From Dyella acidiphila (GTDB taxonomy: Bacteria; Pseudomonadota; Gammaproteobacteria; Xanthomonadales; Rhodanobacteraceae), in assembly GCF_014863405.1 (NCBI RefSeq), contig NZ_JACZZA010000015.1:56931-120930 (forward strand): a stretch of DNA of 64,000 nucleotides, in the 5' to 3' direction. Below the pieces are notes generated by a model. It was given only the letters and a program-made list of their open reading frames with translations. It did no database searches and was not told the origin of the DNA. Within the stretch, counting starts at the first letter, position 1, and every line of letters begins with the position of its first letter. Made by a program: the position numbers and the translations under genes. This document shows, piece by piece, positions 36,463 through 47,528 of the stretch.

Positions 36463-36486
36463 CTGCTGACAACGTTATGTCAGCAG
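36463..36486. promoter_or_regulatory. Inverted repeat between divergent uvrA and DUF2059 genes
   Basis: CTGCTGACA, 6 bases, TGTCAGCAG is a perfect 9-bp inverted repeat in the only intergenic space that can carry both promoters. No T-run follows. It looks like a dimer operator but does not match the known LexA site of xanthomonads. Confidence 0.5.
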
Positions 36487-36574
36487 ATGCGTTTGCAGAC
36501 CGACTAGGCAGCGTGCAGAGGGCCGAATATGCTCGGCCGCTGTTTCCCCGGTTTTCTATGGCGGAGGGTGTGAC

Positions 36575-37102
36575 ATGACGGCAGGCAAGTGGATCTTGGG
36601 CGTATGCATGGCGCTGGCTGCAGCCCCCGTGCTGGCGGCCCAGCCCAGCGAGGCGCAGGTGCGGGAATTGATGCAGGTGATGGACGTGCCCGGCCAGTTC
36701 ACCGTCATGAACAACCAGATGGCGGCCATGATGAGCCAGCAGCTGCCCTGCGTGGAGGCCAGCTTCTGGCAGACCTATATCGACAAGAACGGCCAGGAAC
36801 AGCTGACCAAGGCGATGATCCCGGCCTACCAGCACCATTTCAGTGCGGACGAGGTCGAGGGCCTGATCAAGTTCTACAAGTCGCCGCTGGGGCAGAAGCT
36901 GGTCACCCAGATGCCCGCCACCATGGCCGAGGCCGCCCAGGCCGGCCAGCAGTGGGGGCGCCAGCGCACCTCGGACATGTTCTCGACCCTGCAGAAGCAG
37001 GGCAAGCTGGACGCCCAGGGCCGCTGCCCGGGTACGGCCGGCGGGGATAGCGGCGGCGCCCAGCCGGCCGCGCCGGTGCAGGACGGCGGCTCCAGCCGCT
37101 GA
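36575..37102 (+). CDS. Exported DUF2059 protein
   Basis: The 175-residue protein has a signal peptide (cleavage after VLAA, about residue 21) and a DUF2059 domain with the recurring [24 protein letters not shown] core (about 88-112) of this helical periplasmic family. A Gly/Ala/Pro-rich tail follows (from about 145). Function is unknown. It lies upstream of rplU but has its own start region, divergent from uvrA. Confidence 0.85.
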   Translation: MTAGKWILGVCMALAAAPVLAAQPSEAQVRELMQVMDVPGQFTVMNNQMAAMMSQQLPCVEASFWQTYIDKNGQEQLTKAMIPAYQHHFSADEVEGLIKFYKSPLGQKLVTQMPATMAEAAQAGQQWGRQRTSDMFSTLQKQGKLDAQGRCPGTAGGDSGGAQPAAPVQDGGSSR

Positions 37103-37114
37103 GCCGGGCCGGTA

Positions 37115-37135
37115 CCTGGTCAGTTGTTGACCAGG
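37115..37135 (+). promoter_or_regulatory. Hairpin overlapping the rplU -35 element
   Basis: CCTGGTCA, 5 bases, TGACCAGG. The right arm covers the -35 hexamer of the rplU promoter. It could end the DUF2059 transcript or be an operator. Confidence 0.5.
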
Positions 37136-37156
37136 GACGCCCTCCGTCGCTAAAAT
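37127..37156 (+). promoter_or_regulatory. Promoter of rplU-rpmA
   Basis: TTGACC, 18 bases, TAAAAT, giving a leader of about 60 nt before the rplU ATG. It is strong by match and expected for ribosomal protein genes. Confidence 0.7.
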
Positions 37157-37224
37157 CCCCAGTTCGCTGCGACCGGAATCGGCTGCGGCGAACCCAAGAG
37201 AATAACGACAGAAGGGCTATTCCC

Positions 37225-37539
37225 ATGAGTTATGCAGTCATCAAGACCGGTGGCAAGCAGTACCGCGTCCAGCAGGGCGACGTCCTGCGCGTGGAGCTGC
37301 TGAACGCCGAAGAAGGCGCCAGCGTGAAGTTCGACCAGGTGCTGCTGGTCGGTTCCGGCGAGTCCATCACCGTCGGCGCGCCGATCGTGTCCGGCGCCAC
37401 CGTCACCGCCACCGTGCGCATGCATGGCCGCGCCGACAAGGTCCGCATCATCAAGTTCCGCCGCCGCAAGCACCACAAGAAGCAGCAGGGACATCGTCAG
37501 CATTTCACCGAAGTCGAGATCACGGGCATCAACGCCTGA
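37225..37539 (+). CDS. rplU: 50S ribosomal protein L21
   Basis: The 104-residue protein starts [15 protein letters not shown], the L21 N-terminus, and contains [16 protein letters not shown] near the C-terminus, which is the L21 signature. It binds 23S rRNA. It is first in rplU-rpmA-obgE, the conserved order. Confidence 0.98.
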   Translation: MSYAVIKTGGKQYRVQQGDVLRVELLNAEEGASVKFDQVLLVGSGESITVGAPIVSGATVTATVRMHGRADKVRIIKFRRRKHHKKQQGHRQHFTEVEITGINA

Positions 37540-37559
37540 TACAGCCGGAGTAGACAGTC

Positions 37560-37817
37560 ATGGCACATAAAAAAGGCGTAGGTTCATCCCGCAACGGTCG
37601 CGATTCGAACCCCAAGTACCTGGGCGTGAAGATTTACGGTGGCCAGGCCATTGAGGCCGGCAACATCATCGTGCGCCAGCGCGGCACGCAGTTCCATGCC
37701 GGTACCGGCGTGGGTCTGGGCCGTGATCACACCTTGTTTGCACTGGTCGACGGCGTGGTCGAGTTCAAGACCCGCGGCGAGGGCAACCGCCGGTACGTCA
37801 ACGTCGTCAAGGCCTGA
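37560..37817 (+). CDS. rpmA: 50S ribosomal protein L27
   Basis: The 85-residue protein starts [17 protein letters not shown], typical L27 with its N-terminal tail reaching the peptidyl transferase centre. It lies 20 bp after rplU. A terminator follows. Confidence 0.98.
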   Translation: MAHKKGVGSSRNGRDSNPKYLGVKIYGGQAIEAGNIIVRQRGTQFHAGTGVGLGRDHTLFALVDGVVEFKTRGEGNRRYVNVVKA

Positions 37818-39119
<1,302 letters not shown>

Positions 39120-39125
39120 TCTTTG

Positions 39126-39286
39126 CTCCCTCTCCCCTGCGGGGAGAGGGTTGGGGTGAGGGGCCAATCTGGCGATAAAGCTTGCAGATGCCGCTCAAAG
39201 AAAAGCAGAAAACAAATACGGTGACGATGGAATTCAAGGCAAGCGCGACCCCTCACCCCGGCCCTCTCCCCAGAGGGGAGAGGGGG
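39126..39286. repeat. Compound palindromic repeat, family B, copy 2
   Basis: The two outer arms (ccctctcccc...ggggtgagggg and its complement) enclose a non-homologous core of about 90 bp. It fills the gap between obgE and jetA. The right arm ends in gagaggggga, immediately before the jetA ATG, so the repeat supplies the purine-rich ribosome site. Any jetA promoter must be within the core or upstream. Confidence 0.85.
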
Positions 39287-39294
39287 AAAAGCAG

Positions 39295-40764
39295 ATGAAG
39301 CTGCAGGCACGCATTACCGCCTACCATCGGCTGCGCGACGAAGCGCTATGGCGCCTGCTCGCTGCCGATCACGCGCCCGAAATCATCGGCCTGCTGCAAA
39401 CCCTGCTGATGGACGAGGAGCGCAAGCTCGGCGCTTCCGTTCTGTTCGAACGCCTGCAGCATCACCTCGACGCCATCAACGCGTCCGACCTGCCGCGCGA
39501 ACTGCCGCGCACTGCCCAGGCCTATGTGGCCGACTGGCTGGCCAAGGGCTTTCTTGAGCGCCGCCTGCCGGAAGGTGCCAGCGAAGAGGAATACGAGCTT
39601 TCCGCGCCGGCCGCACAGGCCATCCGCTTCGTCGGCGGCCTGGACGCGCCGCGTATCGCCGCCACCGAAAGCCGTTTGTCGCTGGTGATCCAGCAGCTGG
39701 TGCAACTGGCCGAACAGACCGAAACCGATCCCACCGCGCGCCTCAGTGCGCTGCAGGCCGAGCGCGACCGGCTGGATGCGGAAATCGCCCGCGCCAGCAG
39801 CGGCAAGGTGGCGGCCATCGACGGCAAGCGCGCGCTGGAGCGCACCCGCGAAATCATCCAGCTCGCCGACGAACTGGCCGAAGATTTCCGCCGCGTCCGC
39901 GACGATTTCGAACAGCTCAACCGCGAATTCCGCGAACGCATCATCGATGACGAAGGCGAGCGCGGCGACATTCTCGACAAGCTGTTCGCCGGGGTCGACC
40001 TGATCGGCGACAGCGAAGCCGGCCGCAGCTTCAACGCGTTCTGGGGCCTGCTCAACGATGTCGAGCAGAGCGCCCAGCTGGATGCCGCGCTGGACACCGT
40101 GCTGGCGCGCAACTTCGCACGCAAGCTGCAGCGCCAGGAGCGGCAGTTCCTGCGCGGCATGACCGGCGTAATGCTGGAACGCGGCAGCCACGTGCACGAT
40201 GTGATGCAGAACTTCGCGCGCAGCCTGCGCGGTTTTGTGCAGAGCCGCGGCTATCTGGAGCAGCGCCGCCTGAACCAGTTGCTGAAGCAGGCGCAGGCCG
40301 AAGCCCTGCAATTGCGCGATTCGGTGCAGGCGCGCCAGCGCACGCCCTATACCCTGCAGCTCACCACCAGCCGCCTGCGTTCGCTGGCGCAATGGCGTTT
40401 GCACGATCCGCGGCAGGCGCGGGTGGACGGCAGCATCGCGCGCAGCGACGGCGCGGCGATCTCGCTGGACAGCGTCGGCGAGCTGGTGGCGCAGTCGGAA
40501 ATCAACTACCGCGGCCTGCGCCGCGATCTGCATGAACTGCTGGGCAAGCACGATCAGCTATCGATCGGCGCCGTGCTGATGCAGCGCCCGGCCGAGCAGG
40601 GCCTGGGCAGCATCATCGGTTATCTCTCGCTGGCGACGCGTCATGGCGTGGTCGCCGACGGCGAGCATGAAACCATCAGCTGGCGCGGCAACGACGGCAG
40701 CGATCGTCATGCCCGCATTCCTCTCGTATGGTTCCTCAGAGAAAAGCGCAATGAATTTGCCTGA
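39295..40764 (+). CDS. jetA: JetA/MksF-like kleisin subunit (DUF3375)
   Basis: The 489-residue protein matches the DUF3375 family: an N-terminal winged-helix-like part ([25 protein letters not shown]), a long helical middle (about 125-225) and a C-terminal half with [20 protein letters not shown]. In Wadjet type I and Mks systems this is the kleisin that bridges the SMC ATPase heads. It starts an operon whose genes overlap by 14 and 11 bases. The ribosome site lies in the adjacent repeat. There are no signs of decay. Confidence 0.88.
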   Translation: MKLQARITAYHRLRDEALWRLLAADHAPEIIGLLQTLLMDEERKLGASVLFERLQHHLDAINASDLPRELPRTAQAYVADWLAKGFLERRLPEGASEEEYELSAPAAQAIRFVGGLDAPRIAATESRLSLVIQQLVQLAEQTETDPTARLSALQAERDRLDAEIARASSGKVAAIDGKRALERTREIIQLADELAEDFRRVRDDFEQLNREFRERIIDDEGERGDILDKLFAGVDLIGDSEAGRSFNAFWGLLNDVEQSAQLDAALDTVLARNFARKLQRQERQFLRGMTGVMLERGSHVHDVMQNFARSLRGFVQSRGYLEQRRLNQLLKQAQAEALQLRDSVQARQRTPYTLQLTTSRLRSLAQWRLHDPRQARVDGSIARSDGAAISLDSVGELVAQSEINYRGLRRDLHELLGKHDQLSIGAVLMQRPAEQGLGSIIGYLSLATRHGVVADGEHETISWRGNDGSDRHARIPLVWFLREKRNEFA

Positions 40765-41419
40765 GCACGAAACCGTTCTGATCGAGCCGGTGGCGGACAA
40801 GCCCAAGGGCGCGCTGTTCGACGGCGACAGCGGCAGCCTGCCGCTGGACGCGCGCCGCGCGCTCTGCCAGCTGCTGGCCGGCCCCAGCCTGGATGCCGGC
40901 CGGCATGGCCCGCTGTGGACAGCGCTGCTGCGGCAGGAAACGGCGCTGCGTTCGCGCCTGTGCGAGCTGTTCCTGGAACTGGTGATCGATCGCGAGGGCG
41001 GCGTGGCCTTTACCCGCCAGTTCGACACCGGCGAGCTGGACACGCCGACCCTGCTGCGCAGCTCGCCGCTGACTTTTATCGACTCGGTGTTGCTGCTGCA
41101 TCTGCGCCAGCAACTGGCCGAGGCCGAAGCGCGCGGCCAGCGCGCGGTGGTGGAAGAGGCGGCGCTGGTCGATGCCTTGTCGGTCTACGAAAAAAGCGTT
41201 TCCACCGACCGCGCCGGCTTCGCCAAGCGCGTGGCCGGTGCGATCGGCAAGATGAAAGACAACCACGTGCTGGACAAGCTGCGCGGCAGCGAGGATCGCT
41301 ACGAGGTATCGCCTGCGCTGAAGCTGTTGTTCTCGGCCGAGGACGTGCAGGCGCTGGCACAGGCCTATCGCGAACTGCGCGAGTCGGACCAAGGTGAGGA
41401 GACTGCGGATGGCGAATGA
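40751..41419 (+). CDS. jetB: JetB/MksE-like subunit (DUF4194)
   Basis: The 222-residue protein is of the DUF4194 type. It has winged-helix segments ([41 protein letters not shown]) and [17 protein letters not shown] at the C-terminus. In Wadjet and Mks complexes it is the KITE-type partner of the kleisin. ATG 40751 lies inside the end of jetA (14-base overlap), and its stop lies inside the start of jetC. This enforces coupled synthesis. Confidence 0.87.
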   Translation: MNLPEHETVLIEPVADKPKGALFDGDSGSLPLDARRALCQLLAGPSLDAGRHGPLWTALLRQETALRSRLCELFLELVIDREGGVAFTRQFDTGELDTPTLLRSSPLTFIDSVLLLHLRQQLAEAEARGQRAVVEEAALVDALSVYEKSVSTDRAGFAKRVAGAIGKMKDNHVLDKLRGSEDRYEVSPALKLLFSAEDVQALAQAYRELRESDQGEETADGE

Positions 41420-44400
41420 GAAGGGCGCTGCGCGCAAGCCGCGCAGCAAGACCGTGCGGGCGGCAAAGCCGGTCGCGCCATCGCTGTTTCTGTCGGACCT
41501 GCCGGATCCGCGCGACGAACAGTTCCGCATGCGCCGCCTGCAGGTGTTCAACTGGGGCACCTTCAGCGGCCTGGTCGAAGTGCCGATTGCCGAGCGCGGG
41601 TTTCTGTTTGTCGGCCGTTCCGGTTCGGGCAAATCCACCTTGCTGGACGCGATGTCGGCCTTGCTGGTGCCGCCGAACCTGGTCGACTTCAACGCTGCGG
41701 CGCGCGAAGCCGAGCGCAGCGGGCGCGACCGCAGCCTGGTTTCCTATGTGCGTGGCGCCTGGGCCGACCAGCACGATAGCGATTCGGGCGAGATCGCCAC
41801 GCAGTATCTGCGCAAGGGCGCGACCTGGTCGGCAGTGGTGCTGGAATACCGCAATGCGCAGGGCGCGGAGGTCAGCCTGATCCGCCTGTTCTGGATCAGC
41901 GGCAACAGTTCCTCGGCGGCCGATGTGCAGAAGCACTACATGGTCACCGAGCGCGCCTTCGATGTGGCGAAGGAACTGCAAGGATTCGACCTGGACCGCC
42001 GCCGCCTGCGCACGCGCCTGGGCGATGACGTGCATCACTTCGACACCTTCTCCGGCTACGCCGAACGCTTCCGCCGCGTGCTCGGCATCCAGAACGAGAT
42101 GGCGCTGAAGCTGCTGCACAAGACGCAGTCGGCCAAGAACCTGGGCGATCTGAACCAGTTCCTGCGCGGTTTCATGCTGGACGAGCCGGAAACCTTCGCT
42201 GCCGCCGATCGCCTGGTCGCTGATTTCGGCGAGCTGGATGCGGCCCACAAGGCGGTAGTGATCGCGCGCGAGCAGGTCGATACCCTGGCGCCGGCGCGCG
42301 AAGCCTACGAATCGCTGCAGCAGTTGCGCCGTGCCACCAGCGAATTGAAAGAACTGCAGCAGGGCGCGGACTTGTATCGCGAACAGCGGCGGCTGGCTTT
42401 GCTCGATGCGCGCCTGGCGGAACTGCAGGTGCAGGATCAGGCGCTGGCTGGCGAGTTGGCGCAGCGCCGCCAGTCGCTGGACAACCACGACCAGAAGCTG
42501 GCCGACCTGGAGCGCCAGCGCCGCGAGCAGGGCGGTGACGCCATCGATCAACTCGAGCGCGAGCAGGAGCAGGTGAGTCGTGAACGCGACGAGCGTCTGC
42601 GCCGCCGCAACAAGGCCGAGCAGGCCTGCCGCGAGCTGGGCTGGAGCGTGCCCGGTACGGCGCATGGTTTTGCCGAACTGGCCGGGCAGGCGCGCGAGCT
42701 GATCGACGGTGCGCGCAATCGCGCCGCTGCGCTGGAAGAGCGCATGGATACGGCCAAGCGCGAGCGCGAGCAGTCCGCCCGCCGCTTCGCCGAAGTGCGC
42801 ACGGAAATCGATGCGCTGAAGCGCAATCCGTCGAATATTCCGGCACCCACGCAAGCGGTGCGCGCACGCCTGTGCCAGGAGCTGGGGTTGTCCGAGAACA
42901 GCCTGCCGTTCGTCGGCGAGTTGATGCAGGTGAAATCCGAACATGCCGCGTGGCGCGGTGCGATCGAGCGCGTGCTGCATGGCTTCGCGCTGGCGTTGCT
43001 GGTGGACGAGCAGCATTACGGCGAAGTGTCGGCCTGGGTCAACAAAACCCATCTGGGCAGCAAGCTGGTGTATTACCGCGTCGGCCGCGGCGAAGTGTTG
43101 AACACGCGCAAGCTCGATTCGCGCTCCATGCTGCATCGCCTGGAGCTGCGCGACCATGCGCATCGCGACTGGCTGTCGGGCGAGCTGGCGCGCCGTTTCG
43201 ACTACAGCTGCGTGGATACGGCTGCGGCGCTGAAGCAGGCCGACCGCGCCATCACGCGCGAAGGGCAGGTCAAGCATCCGGGCGATCGCTACGAGAAAGA
43301 CGACCGCCGCGCGGTAGACGATCGCCGCCACTGGGTGCTCGGCTTCGACAACCGCGACAAGCTGGGTATCTACGAAAAAGAAGGCCAGCAGCTGGCACAG
43401 GCGATCGCCGGTGCCGATGAAGCCTTGAAGACACTGCGCGACGACAACGCACGCGAAGGCGACCGCCGCGTACTGGCCGCTGCCTTGGCGGCGACCGAGT
43501 GGGAGGAGATCGACGTCGCTCCCAAGCTGCAGCGCCTGGGCGATATCGAAACCCAGTTGAAGCAATTGCGCGAAGGCGATGCCAGCCTGCTGGAAATCAC
43601 TCAGCGCGTGGATACCGAGCGCGAGCTGCGCCGCCGTGCCCAGGCGGCGTTCGAAGACGCCGCCGGCGAGCGCAATGCCTTGCAGCGCGAGCGCAACAGC
43701 CTCAACGAAAAGCGCGAAGCCTGCCAGCAGAAGGCAACCATGGCCACGCTCACCCCGCTGCAGGCGCGCGGCTTGCCGGAGCGTTTGCCGGCGCATCCGC
43801 CGTTGTCGCTGGATAACCTGGCCGACCAGTTCCGCGTGCTGGAGCGCGGTCTCAACGAAGCCATCAGTCATCACGCCGAAGACGACAACCGGCTGGTGCA
43901 GGAAACCGAGGAATGCTTCCGCGGTTTCTGTCGCCGCTGGCCACAGGACAGCGCCGACTTCACCCCCAACCTCGATTCTGCCGAAGGTTTTCTGGCGCGC
44001 TTGCGCCGGCTGGAACTGGATGGCCTGCCCAAGCACGAGGCGCGCTTCTTCGAACTGCTGCAAAGCCAGAGCAAGCAAAACCTGCTGGTCTTGCAGAAGC
44101 ACATGCTGGAAGCGCGCAAGCAGATCGGCCAGCGCATGGAAGAGGTCAACGAAAGCCTGGAACGCGTGCCGTTCAACCGCGGCACGCTGCTGCAGATCGA
44201 ACTGACCGATCGCGGCCTGGGCGAAGTGCGCGAGTTTCAGCAGCAACTGCGCGACGTGCTGTCGCATCACCAGACCGAGGACCGCGCACTGGCCGAAGCG
44301 CAGTTCGGCATCCTGCGCCAACTGGTGGGCAAACTGGCCGCCGACGATCCGGAACACAAGCGCTGGCGCGAACAGGTGCTGGATGTGCGCCAGCATGTGG

Positions 44401-44828
44401 AGTTTGTCGGCGTGGAAGTGGAGGCCGATACGCGCCGCCAGGTCGAGGTTTATCGCAGCGGCGCCGGCAAGTCCGGCGGCCAGCGCCAGAAGCTCGCCAC
44501 CACCTGCCTGGCTGCGGCGCTGCGTTATCAGCTCGGCGGCGACGACGGCCATCTGCCGCGCTATGCGCCGGTGGTGCTGGACGAAGCCTTCGACAAGGCC
44601 GACAACGAATTTACCGCGCTGGCGATGAATATCTTCGAGAACTTCGGTTTCCAGATGGTGGTGGCTACGCCGCTGAAATCGGTGATGACGCTGGAGCCAT
44701 TCATCGGCGGCGCGTGTTTCGTGGATATCACCGGGCGCCACGATTCGGGCGTGTTGCTGATCGAATACGACCAGACCGAGCGCCGCCTGGCCTTGCCCGA
44801 GCGAGTGCGCGAAACCGCGGCGGTTTGA
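41409..44828 (+). CDS. jetC: JetC/MksB-like SMC ATPase
   Basis: The 1139-residue SMC/MukB-like ATPase has Walker [10 protein letters not shown] at 69-77. Coiled-coil arms span about 290-480 and 680-790, and a hinge-like globular part lies about 490-640 ([16 protein letters not shown] region). The C-terminal head has signature KSGGQRQ at about 1021 and Walker [12 protein letters not shown] at about 1055. All ATPase motifs look intact. In Wadjet type I this subunit extrudes DNA loops and presents small circular DNA to JetD. No jetD (DUF3322/DUF2220) follows. The next gene is an unrelated asparaginase 100 bp on. ATG 41409 has AGGTGAGGA upstream. Confidence 0.9.
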   Translation: MANEKGAARKPRSKTVRAAKPVAPSLFLSDLPDPRDEQFRMRRLQVFNWGTFSGLVEVPIAERGFLFVGRSGSGKSTLLDAMSALLVPPNLVDFNAAAREAERSGRDRSLVSYVRGAWADQHDSDSGEIATQYLRKGATWSAVVLEYRNAQGAEVSLIRLFWISGNSSSAADVQKHYMVTERAFDVAKELQGFDLDRRRLRTRLGDDVHHFDTFSGYAERFRRVLGIQNEMALKLLHKTQSAKNLGDLNQFLRGFMLDEPETFAAADRLVADFGELDAAHKAVVIAREQVDTLAPAREAYESLQQLRRATSELKELQQGADLYREQRRLALLDARLAELQVQDQALAGELAQRRQSLDNHDQKLADLERQRREQGGDAIDQLEREQEQVSRERDERLRRRNKAEQACRELGWSVPGTAHGFAELAGQARELIDGARNRAAALEERMDTAKREREQSARRFAEVRTEIDALKRNPSNIPAPTQAVRARLCQELGLSENSLPFVGELMQVKSEHAAWRGAIERVLHGFALALLVDEQHYGEVSAWVNKTHLGSKLVYYRVGRGEVLNTRKLDSRSMLHRLELRDHAHRDWLSGELARRFDYSCVDTAAALKQADRAITREGQVKHPGDRYEKDDRRAVDDRRHWVLGFDNRDKLGIYEKEGQQLAQAIAGADEALKTLRDDNAREGDRRVLAAALAATEWEEIDVAPKLQRLGDIETQLKQLREGDASLLEITQRVDTERELRRRAQAAFEDAAGERNALQRERNSLNEKREACQQKATMATLTPLQARGLPERLPAHPPLSLDNLADQFRVLERGLNEAISHHAEDDNRLVQETEECFRGFCRRWPQDSADFTPNLDSAEGFLARLRRLELDGLPKHEARFFELLQSQSKQNLLVLQKHMLEARKQIGQRMEEVNESLERVPFNRGTLLQIELTDRGLGEVREFQQQLRDVLSHHQTEDRALAEAQFGILRQLVGKLAADDPEHKRWREQVLDVRQHVEFVGVEVEADTRRQVEVYRSGAGKSGGQRQKLATTCLAAALRYQLGGDDGHLPRYAPVVLDEAFDKADNEFTALAMNIFENFGFQMVVATPLKSVMTLEPFIGGACFVDITGRHDSGVLLIEYDQTERRLALPERVRETAAV

Positions 44829-44928
44829 CCCGCTGCACGGGTGACCTATGGCATAACACGACCCCTGCGCTGCATGGATCGCGCATCATGCACGTTCCGC
44901 AGGCTTTCACCGCCATAGAGAGAACCCG

Positions 44929-45990
44929 ATGAGCAACCGCCGCGATTTCCTGAGAACCTCCCTGCTGGCGACATCCGCGCTGGCCCTGCCGCGCCTGTCG
45001 CGCGCAGCTACCGCGGCATTGTCCGTGTCCGGCAAGGTGCCGGGCGGGGTGGGTGCACGCGTGGTTTCCACCTGGGATTTCGGCGTGCCGGCCAACCAGG
45101 CGGCGTGGACAGTGCTGGGCAATGGCGGCCATCCGCTCGATGCGGTGGAAACCGGTGTGCTGGTGCCGGAAGCGGATCTGCGCAATCACAGCGTGGGCCG
45201 CGCCGGTTATCCGGATCGCGACGGCAAGGTCACCCTGGACGCCAGCATCATGGACGGCGACGGCCGCTGCGGCGCGGTGGCTGCGCTCGAACATATCGCC
45301 CATCCGATCAAGGTGGCGCGCAAGGTAATGGAAGACACCCCGCACGTGCTGCTGGTCGGCGACGGCGCGCTGGAATTCGCCTTGCAGGAAGGCTTCAAGA
45401 AAGAAGACCTGCTTACGCCCGAATCGGCCAAGGCCTGGCACGAATGGCTCAAGACCGCCAAGTACACGCCGGTGGCCAATAGCGAAAACCTCGACTATCA
45501 CCGCACCGTGCAGAATCTCGGCATGCCCGGCGGCAAGAACAATCACGACACCATCGGCATGCTGGCGGTGGATGCGCACGGCCGCCTGGCCGGTGCCTGC
45601 ACCACCAGCGGCATGGCGTGGAAGCTGCACGGCCGCGTGGGCGACAGCCCGATCATTGGCGCCGGTTTGTATGTCGACAACGAAGTGGGTGCGGCGACCT
45701 CCACCGGCGTAGGCGAAGAAGTGATCCGCAATGCCGGCAGCTTCCTGGTGGTGGAGCTGATGCGCCAGGGCCGCAGCCCGCAGCAAGCCTGCGAAGAAGC
45801 GGTGCATCGCATCGTGAAGAAGCGGCCGGAGGCGACCAAGGACATGCAGGTCGGTTTCCTCGCTCTTAATCGCGACGGCGAATGCGGTGCGTATGCAATC
45901 CAGAAGGGTTTCACCTACGCCGTGTGCGATGTGCAGCAGCAGGACCGCCTGATCGCCTCGCCCAGCCTTTACCAGACGACGTACACCTGA
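44929..45990 (+). CDS. Tat-exported N4-(beta-N-acetylglucosaminyl)-L-asparaginase (glycosylasparaginase)
   Basis: The 353-residue Ntn-hydrolase has a twin-arginine signal (NRRDFLRTSLLA, cleavage near SRA, residue 26). The autoproteolytic nucleophile is Thr208 in NNHDTIG, and it retains the downstream GDSPIIGAGLYVD and GVGEEVIRN blocks. The precursor cuts itself before Thr208 to give alpha and beta chains, then cleaves Asn-linked GlcNAc. It follows jetC but has its own leader and is followed by cutC with a TGATG overlap. An isoaspartyl peptidase-like activity is possible. Confidence 0.9.
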   Translation: MSNRRDFLRTSLLATSALALPRLSRAATAALSVSGKVPGGVGARVVSTWDFGVPANQAAWTVLGNGGHPLDAVETGVLVPEADLRNHSVGRAGYPDRDGKVTLDASIMDGDGRCGAVAALEHIAHPIKVARKVMEDTPHVLLVGDGALEFALQEGFKKEDLLTPESAKAWHEWLKTAKYTPVANSENLDYHRTVQNLGMPGGKNNHDTIGMLAVDAHGRLAGACTTSGMAWKLHGRVGDSPIIGAGLYVDNEVGAATSTGVGEEVIRNAGSFLVVELMRQGRSPQQACEEAVHRIVKKRPEATKDMQVGFLALNRDGECGAYAIQKGFTYAVCDVQQQDRLIASPSLYQTTYT

Positions 45991-46721
45991 TGTCCAGCCA
46001 ACCCTTGCTCGAAATTGCCGCCGGTTCGCTGGCTTCCGCACTGGCTGCGCAGGAGGGCGGTGCCGATCGCGTCGAACTGTGCAGCAGTCTGGCCGAGGGT
46101 GGCATCACGCCGTCCCAAGGCATGCTGGCGGTGGTGCGCGATCGCGTGCGCATTCCGGTGTATGTGCTGGTGCGTCCGCGCGCCGGCGATTTTCTTTACG
46201 ACGAGGCCGAATTCGAGATCATGCGGCGCGATGTCGAGACCTGCGTGCAGCTTGGCTTCGAAGGCGTGGTAATCGGCGCCCTGGATGCCGACGGTGCGGT
46301 GGATCCGCGTTGCCGCGAGCTGGTTGCTGCGGCGGGCAATGCCGGGGTGACGTTCCATCGTGCGATCGATGCGAGTGCGGATCTGCGCCGTTCGTTGGAT
46401 GCGGTGATGGCGCTGGGCTGCGAGCGCGTGCTTACCTCGGGCGGATGTGCGAATGCCCTGGCTGGTGCTGCGGTGATTGCCGGGCTGGTGGAGCAGGCGG
46501 CGGGGCGCATCTCGATCATGGCGGGGGCGGGGATCCGCTCGCAAAATCTGGCCGAGGTGGTGCGGCTGACGCGGGCGCATGAGTTTCATGGGTCGGCGCG
46601 TGCGGTGCATCGGTCGGGGATGCGTTACCTCAATCCGGCGCTGAAGGATCTGCCGCCGGATACGGAGCGGACCAGTGTGGATGAGGTGCGGGCGATGCGG
46701 CGGGAATTGAGCGAGGCATAG
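45990..46721 (+). CDS. cutC: CutC family protein
   Basis: The 243-residue TIM-barrel protein of the CutC family has ADRVELCSSLAEGGITPSQG, VLVRPRAGDFLY, VIGALDADG and TSGG. It was historically called copper homeostasis, though the true reaction is unclear in bacteria. It overlaps the asparaginase stop by one base (TGATG). The array of repeats follows directly. Confidence 0.9.
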   Translation: MSSQPLLEIAAGSLASALAAQEGGADRVELCSSLAEGGITPSQGMLAVVRDRVRIPVYVLVRPRAGDFLYDEAEFEIMRRDVETCVQLGFEGVVIGALDADGAVDPRCRELVAAAGNAGVTFHRAIDASADLRRSLDAVMALGCERVLTSGGCANALAGAAVIAGLVEQAAGRISIMAGAGIRSQNLAEVVRLTRAHEFHGSARAVHRSGMRYLNPALKDLPPDTERTSVDEVRAMRRELSEA

Positions 46722-46730
46722 CTTTTCTTC

Positions 46731-46960
46731 CTCTCCTCGCAGCAGGGGAGAGAGCAGAGCTCCCACGCTCTTCCTCCTCGTCCCCTGCGGGGAGAGGGAG
46801 CCGAGCTCCTACGCTCTTCCTCCTCTCCCCTGTGGGGAGAGGATCGAGGTGAGGGGACACGCTCGCGGTTGATCCGCATCGGAGCGACGCTTTGAACTGC
46901 CCGCGGCGCAAGATTGCCCCCTCACCCCAGCCCTCTCCCCGCAGGGGAGAGGGAGCAGAG
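46731..46960. repeat. Compound repeat array, family B, copy 3 with tandem extra arms
   Basis: This is the largest copy. A left arm is present two to three times in tandem (agctcccacgctcttcctcc recurs about 57 bp apart), followed by the shared core (cgctcgcggttgatccgcat, then cggagcgacgctt) and a right arm. The core resembles that of 5434-5570. It fills most of the gap between cutC and rpsT. There is no gene in this gap. Confidence 0.83.
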
Positions 46961-46964
46961 CGCG

Positions 46965-47055
46965 CACGAAAAAGCCGGCGTTTCCGCCGGCCGCCCTTTC
47001 CCTTGGAAAAGGGCCATCACACACGAAAAAGCCGGCGTTTCCGCCGGCTTTTCGC
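46965..47055. terminator. Duplicated hairpin; rpsT terminator
   Basis: A 27-bp unit (cacgaaaaagccggcg, then tttccgccggc) occurs twice, at 46965-46991 and 47022-47048. A third hairpin (gcccttt/aaagggc, 46993-47014) lies between. Read on the minus strand after rpsT, each unit is a GCCGGCG/CGCCGGC stem followed by TTTTT, a good intrinsic terminator. On the plus strand the second copy has TTTT. Confidence 0.85.
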
Positions 47056-47078
47056 CAACCCTCTTAGCCAACCAGCCC

Positions 47079-47342
47079 TTAGGCCAGTTCGCGAATCTTG
47101 GCGTTCAGGCGGCTCTTATGGCGAGCAGCCTTGTTCTTGTGGATCAGGCCGCGGGCGGCGTAACGATCCATCACCGGCTGAGCGGCGGTGAAGGCGGCTA
47201 CGGCGCCGTCCTTGTCCTTGGCTTCGATAGCCTTGACGACCTTACGGAGGGCGCTGCGCACCATGGAACGGGCGCTGACGTTGCGCAGGCGGCGCTGCTC
47301 GGACTGGCGCGCACGCTTCTTCGCGGACTTGATGTTAGCCAA
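47079..47342 (-). CDS. rpsT: 30S ribosomal protein S20
   Basis: The 87-residue basic helical protein starts [14 protein letters not shown], the S20 signature. The start codon is TTG (47342). E. coli rpsT also uses UUG, linked to translational autoregulation by S20. It has a strong promoter upstream and a double terminator downstream, so it is monocistronic. It is divergent from murJ, as in E. coli relatives. Confidence 0.97.
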   Translation of the reverse strand: MANIKSAKKRARQSEQRRLRNVSARSMVRSALRKVVKAIEAKDKDGAVAAFTAAQPVMDRYAARGLIHKNKAARHKSRLNAKIRELA

Positions 47343-47386
47343 GGTAAAACTCCGAATGAATTAGCTGGGGTTGGAAAAAGGCGGTA

Positions 47387-47415
47387 ATTATGGCGGCAAT
47401 TTGCCGATAGGTCAA
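47387..47415 (-). promoter_or_regulatory. Promoter of rpsT
   Basis: On the minus strand TTGACC, 17 bases, CATAAT gives a leader of roughly 35-40 nt before the TTG start. Confidence 0.8.
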
Positions 47416-47528
47416 GCACTTGTCCCGGCTCCTGCGGGAGCAGGCGGGCCGCCTGGCCGGGTGAGGGCCGCATTGGCGGTGCCGTGCCTACCAAGGCGCG
47501 GCGACGAACCGCCATTATGACGGGGTTG

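Noticed and set aside
36391..36574. Xanthomonad LexA box upstream of uvrA
   Set aside because: No sequence resembling the TTAGTA-type palindrome is present. Only the CTGCTGACA inverted repeat is.
41076..44741. Very long antisense ORF (1221 codons) opposite jetC
   Set aside because: High GC at third positions keeps the antisense frame open. The translation is His/Gln/Ala-rich and shows no family resemblance, while jetC has all SMC motifs.
44829..44928. Degenerate jetD remnant after jetC
   Set aside because: The 100-bp gap is too short and shows no coding trace. The next gene is a clear glycosylasparaginase.
46731..47055. CRISPR-like array because of repeated short units
   Set aside because: Units are hairpin arms of uneven spacing without uniform spacers, and there are no cas genes nearby.
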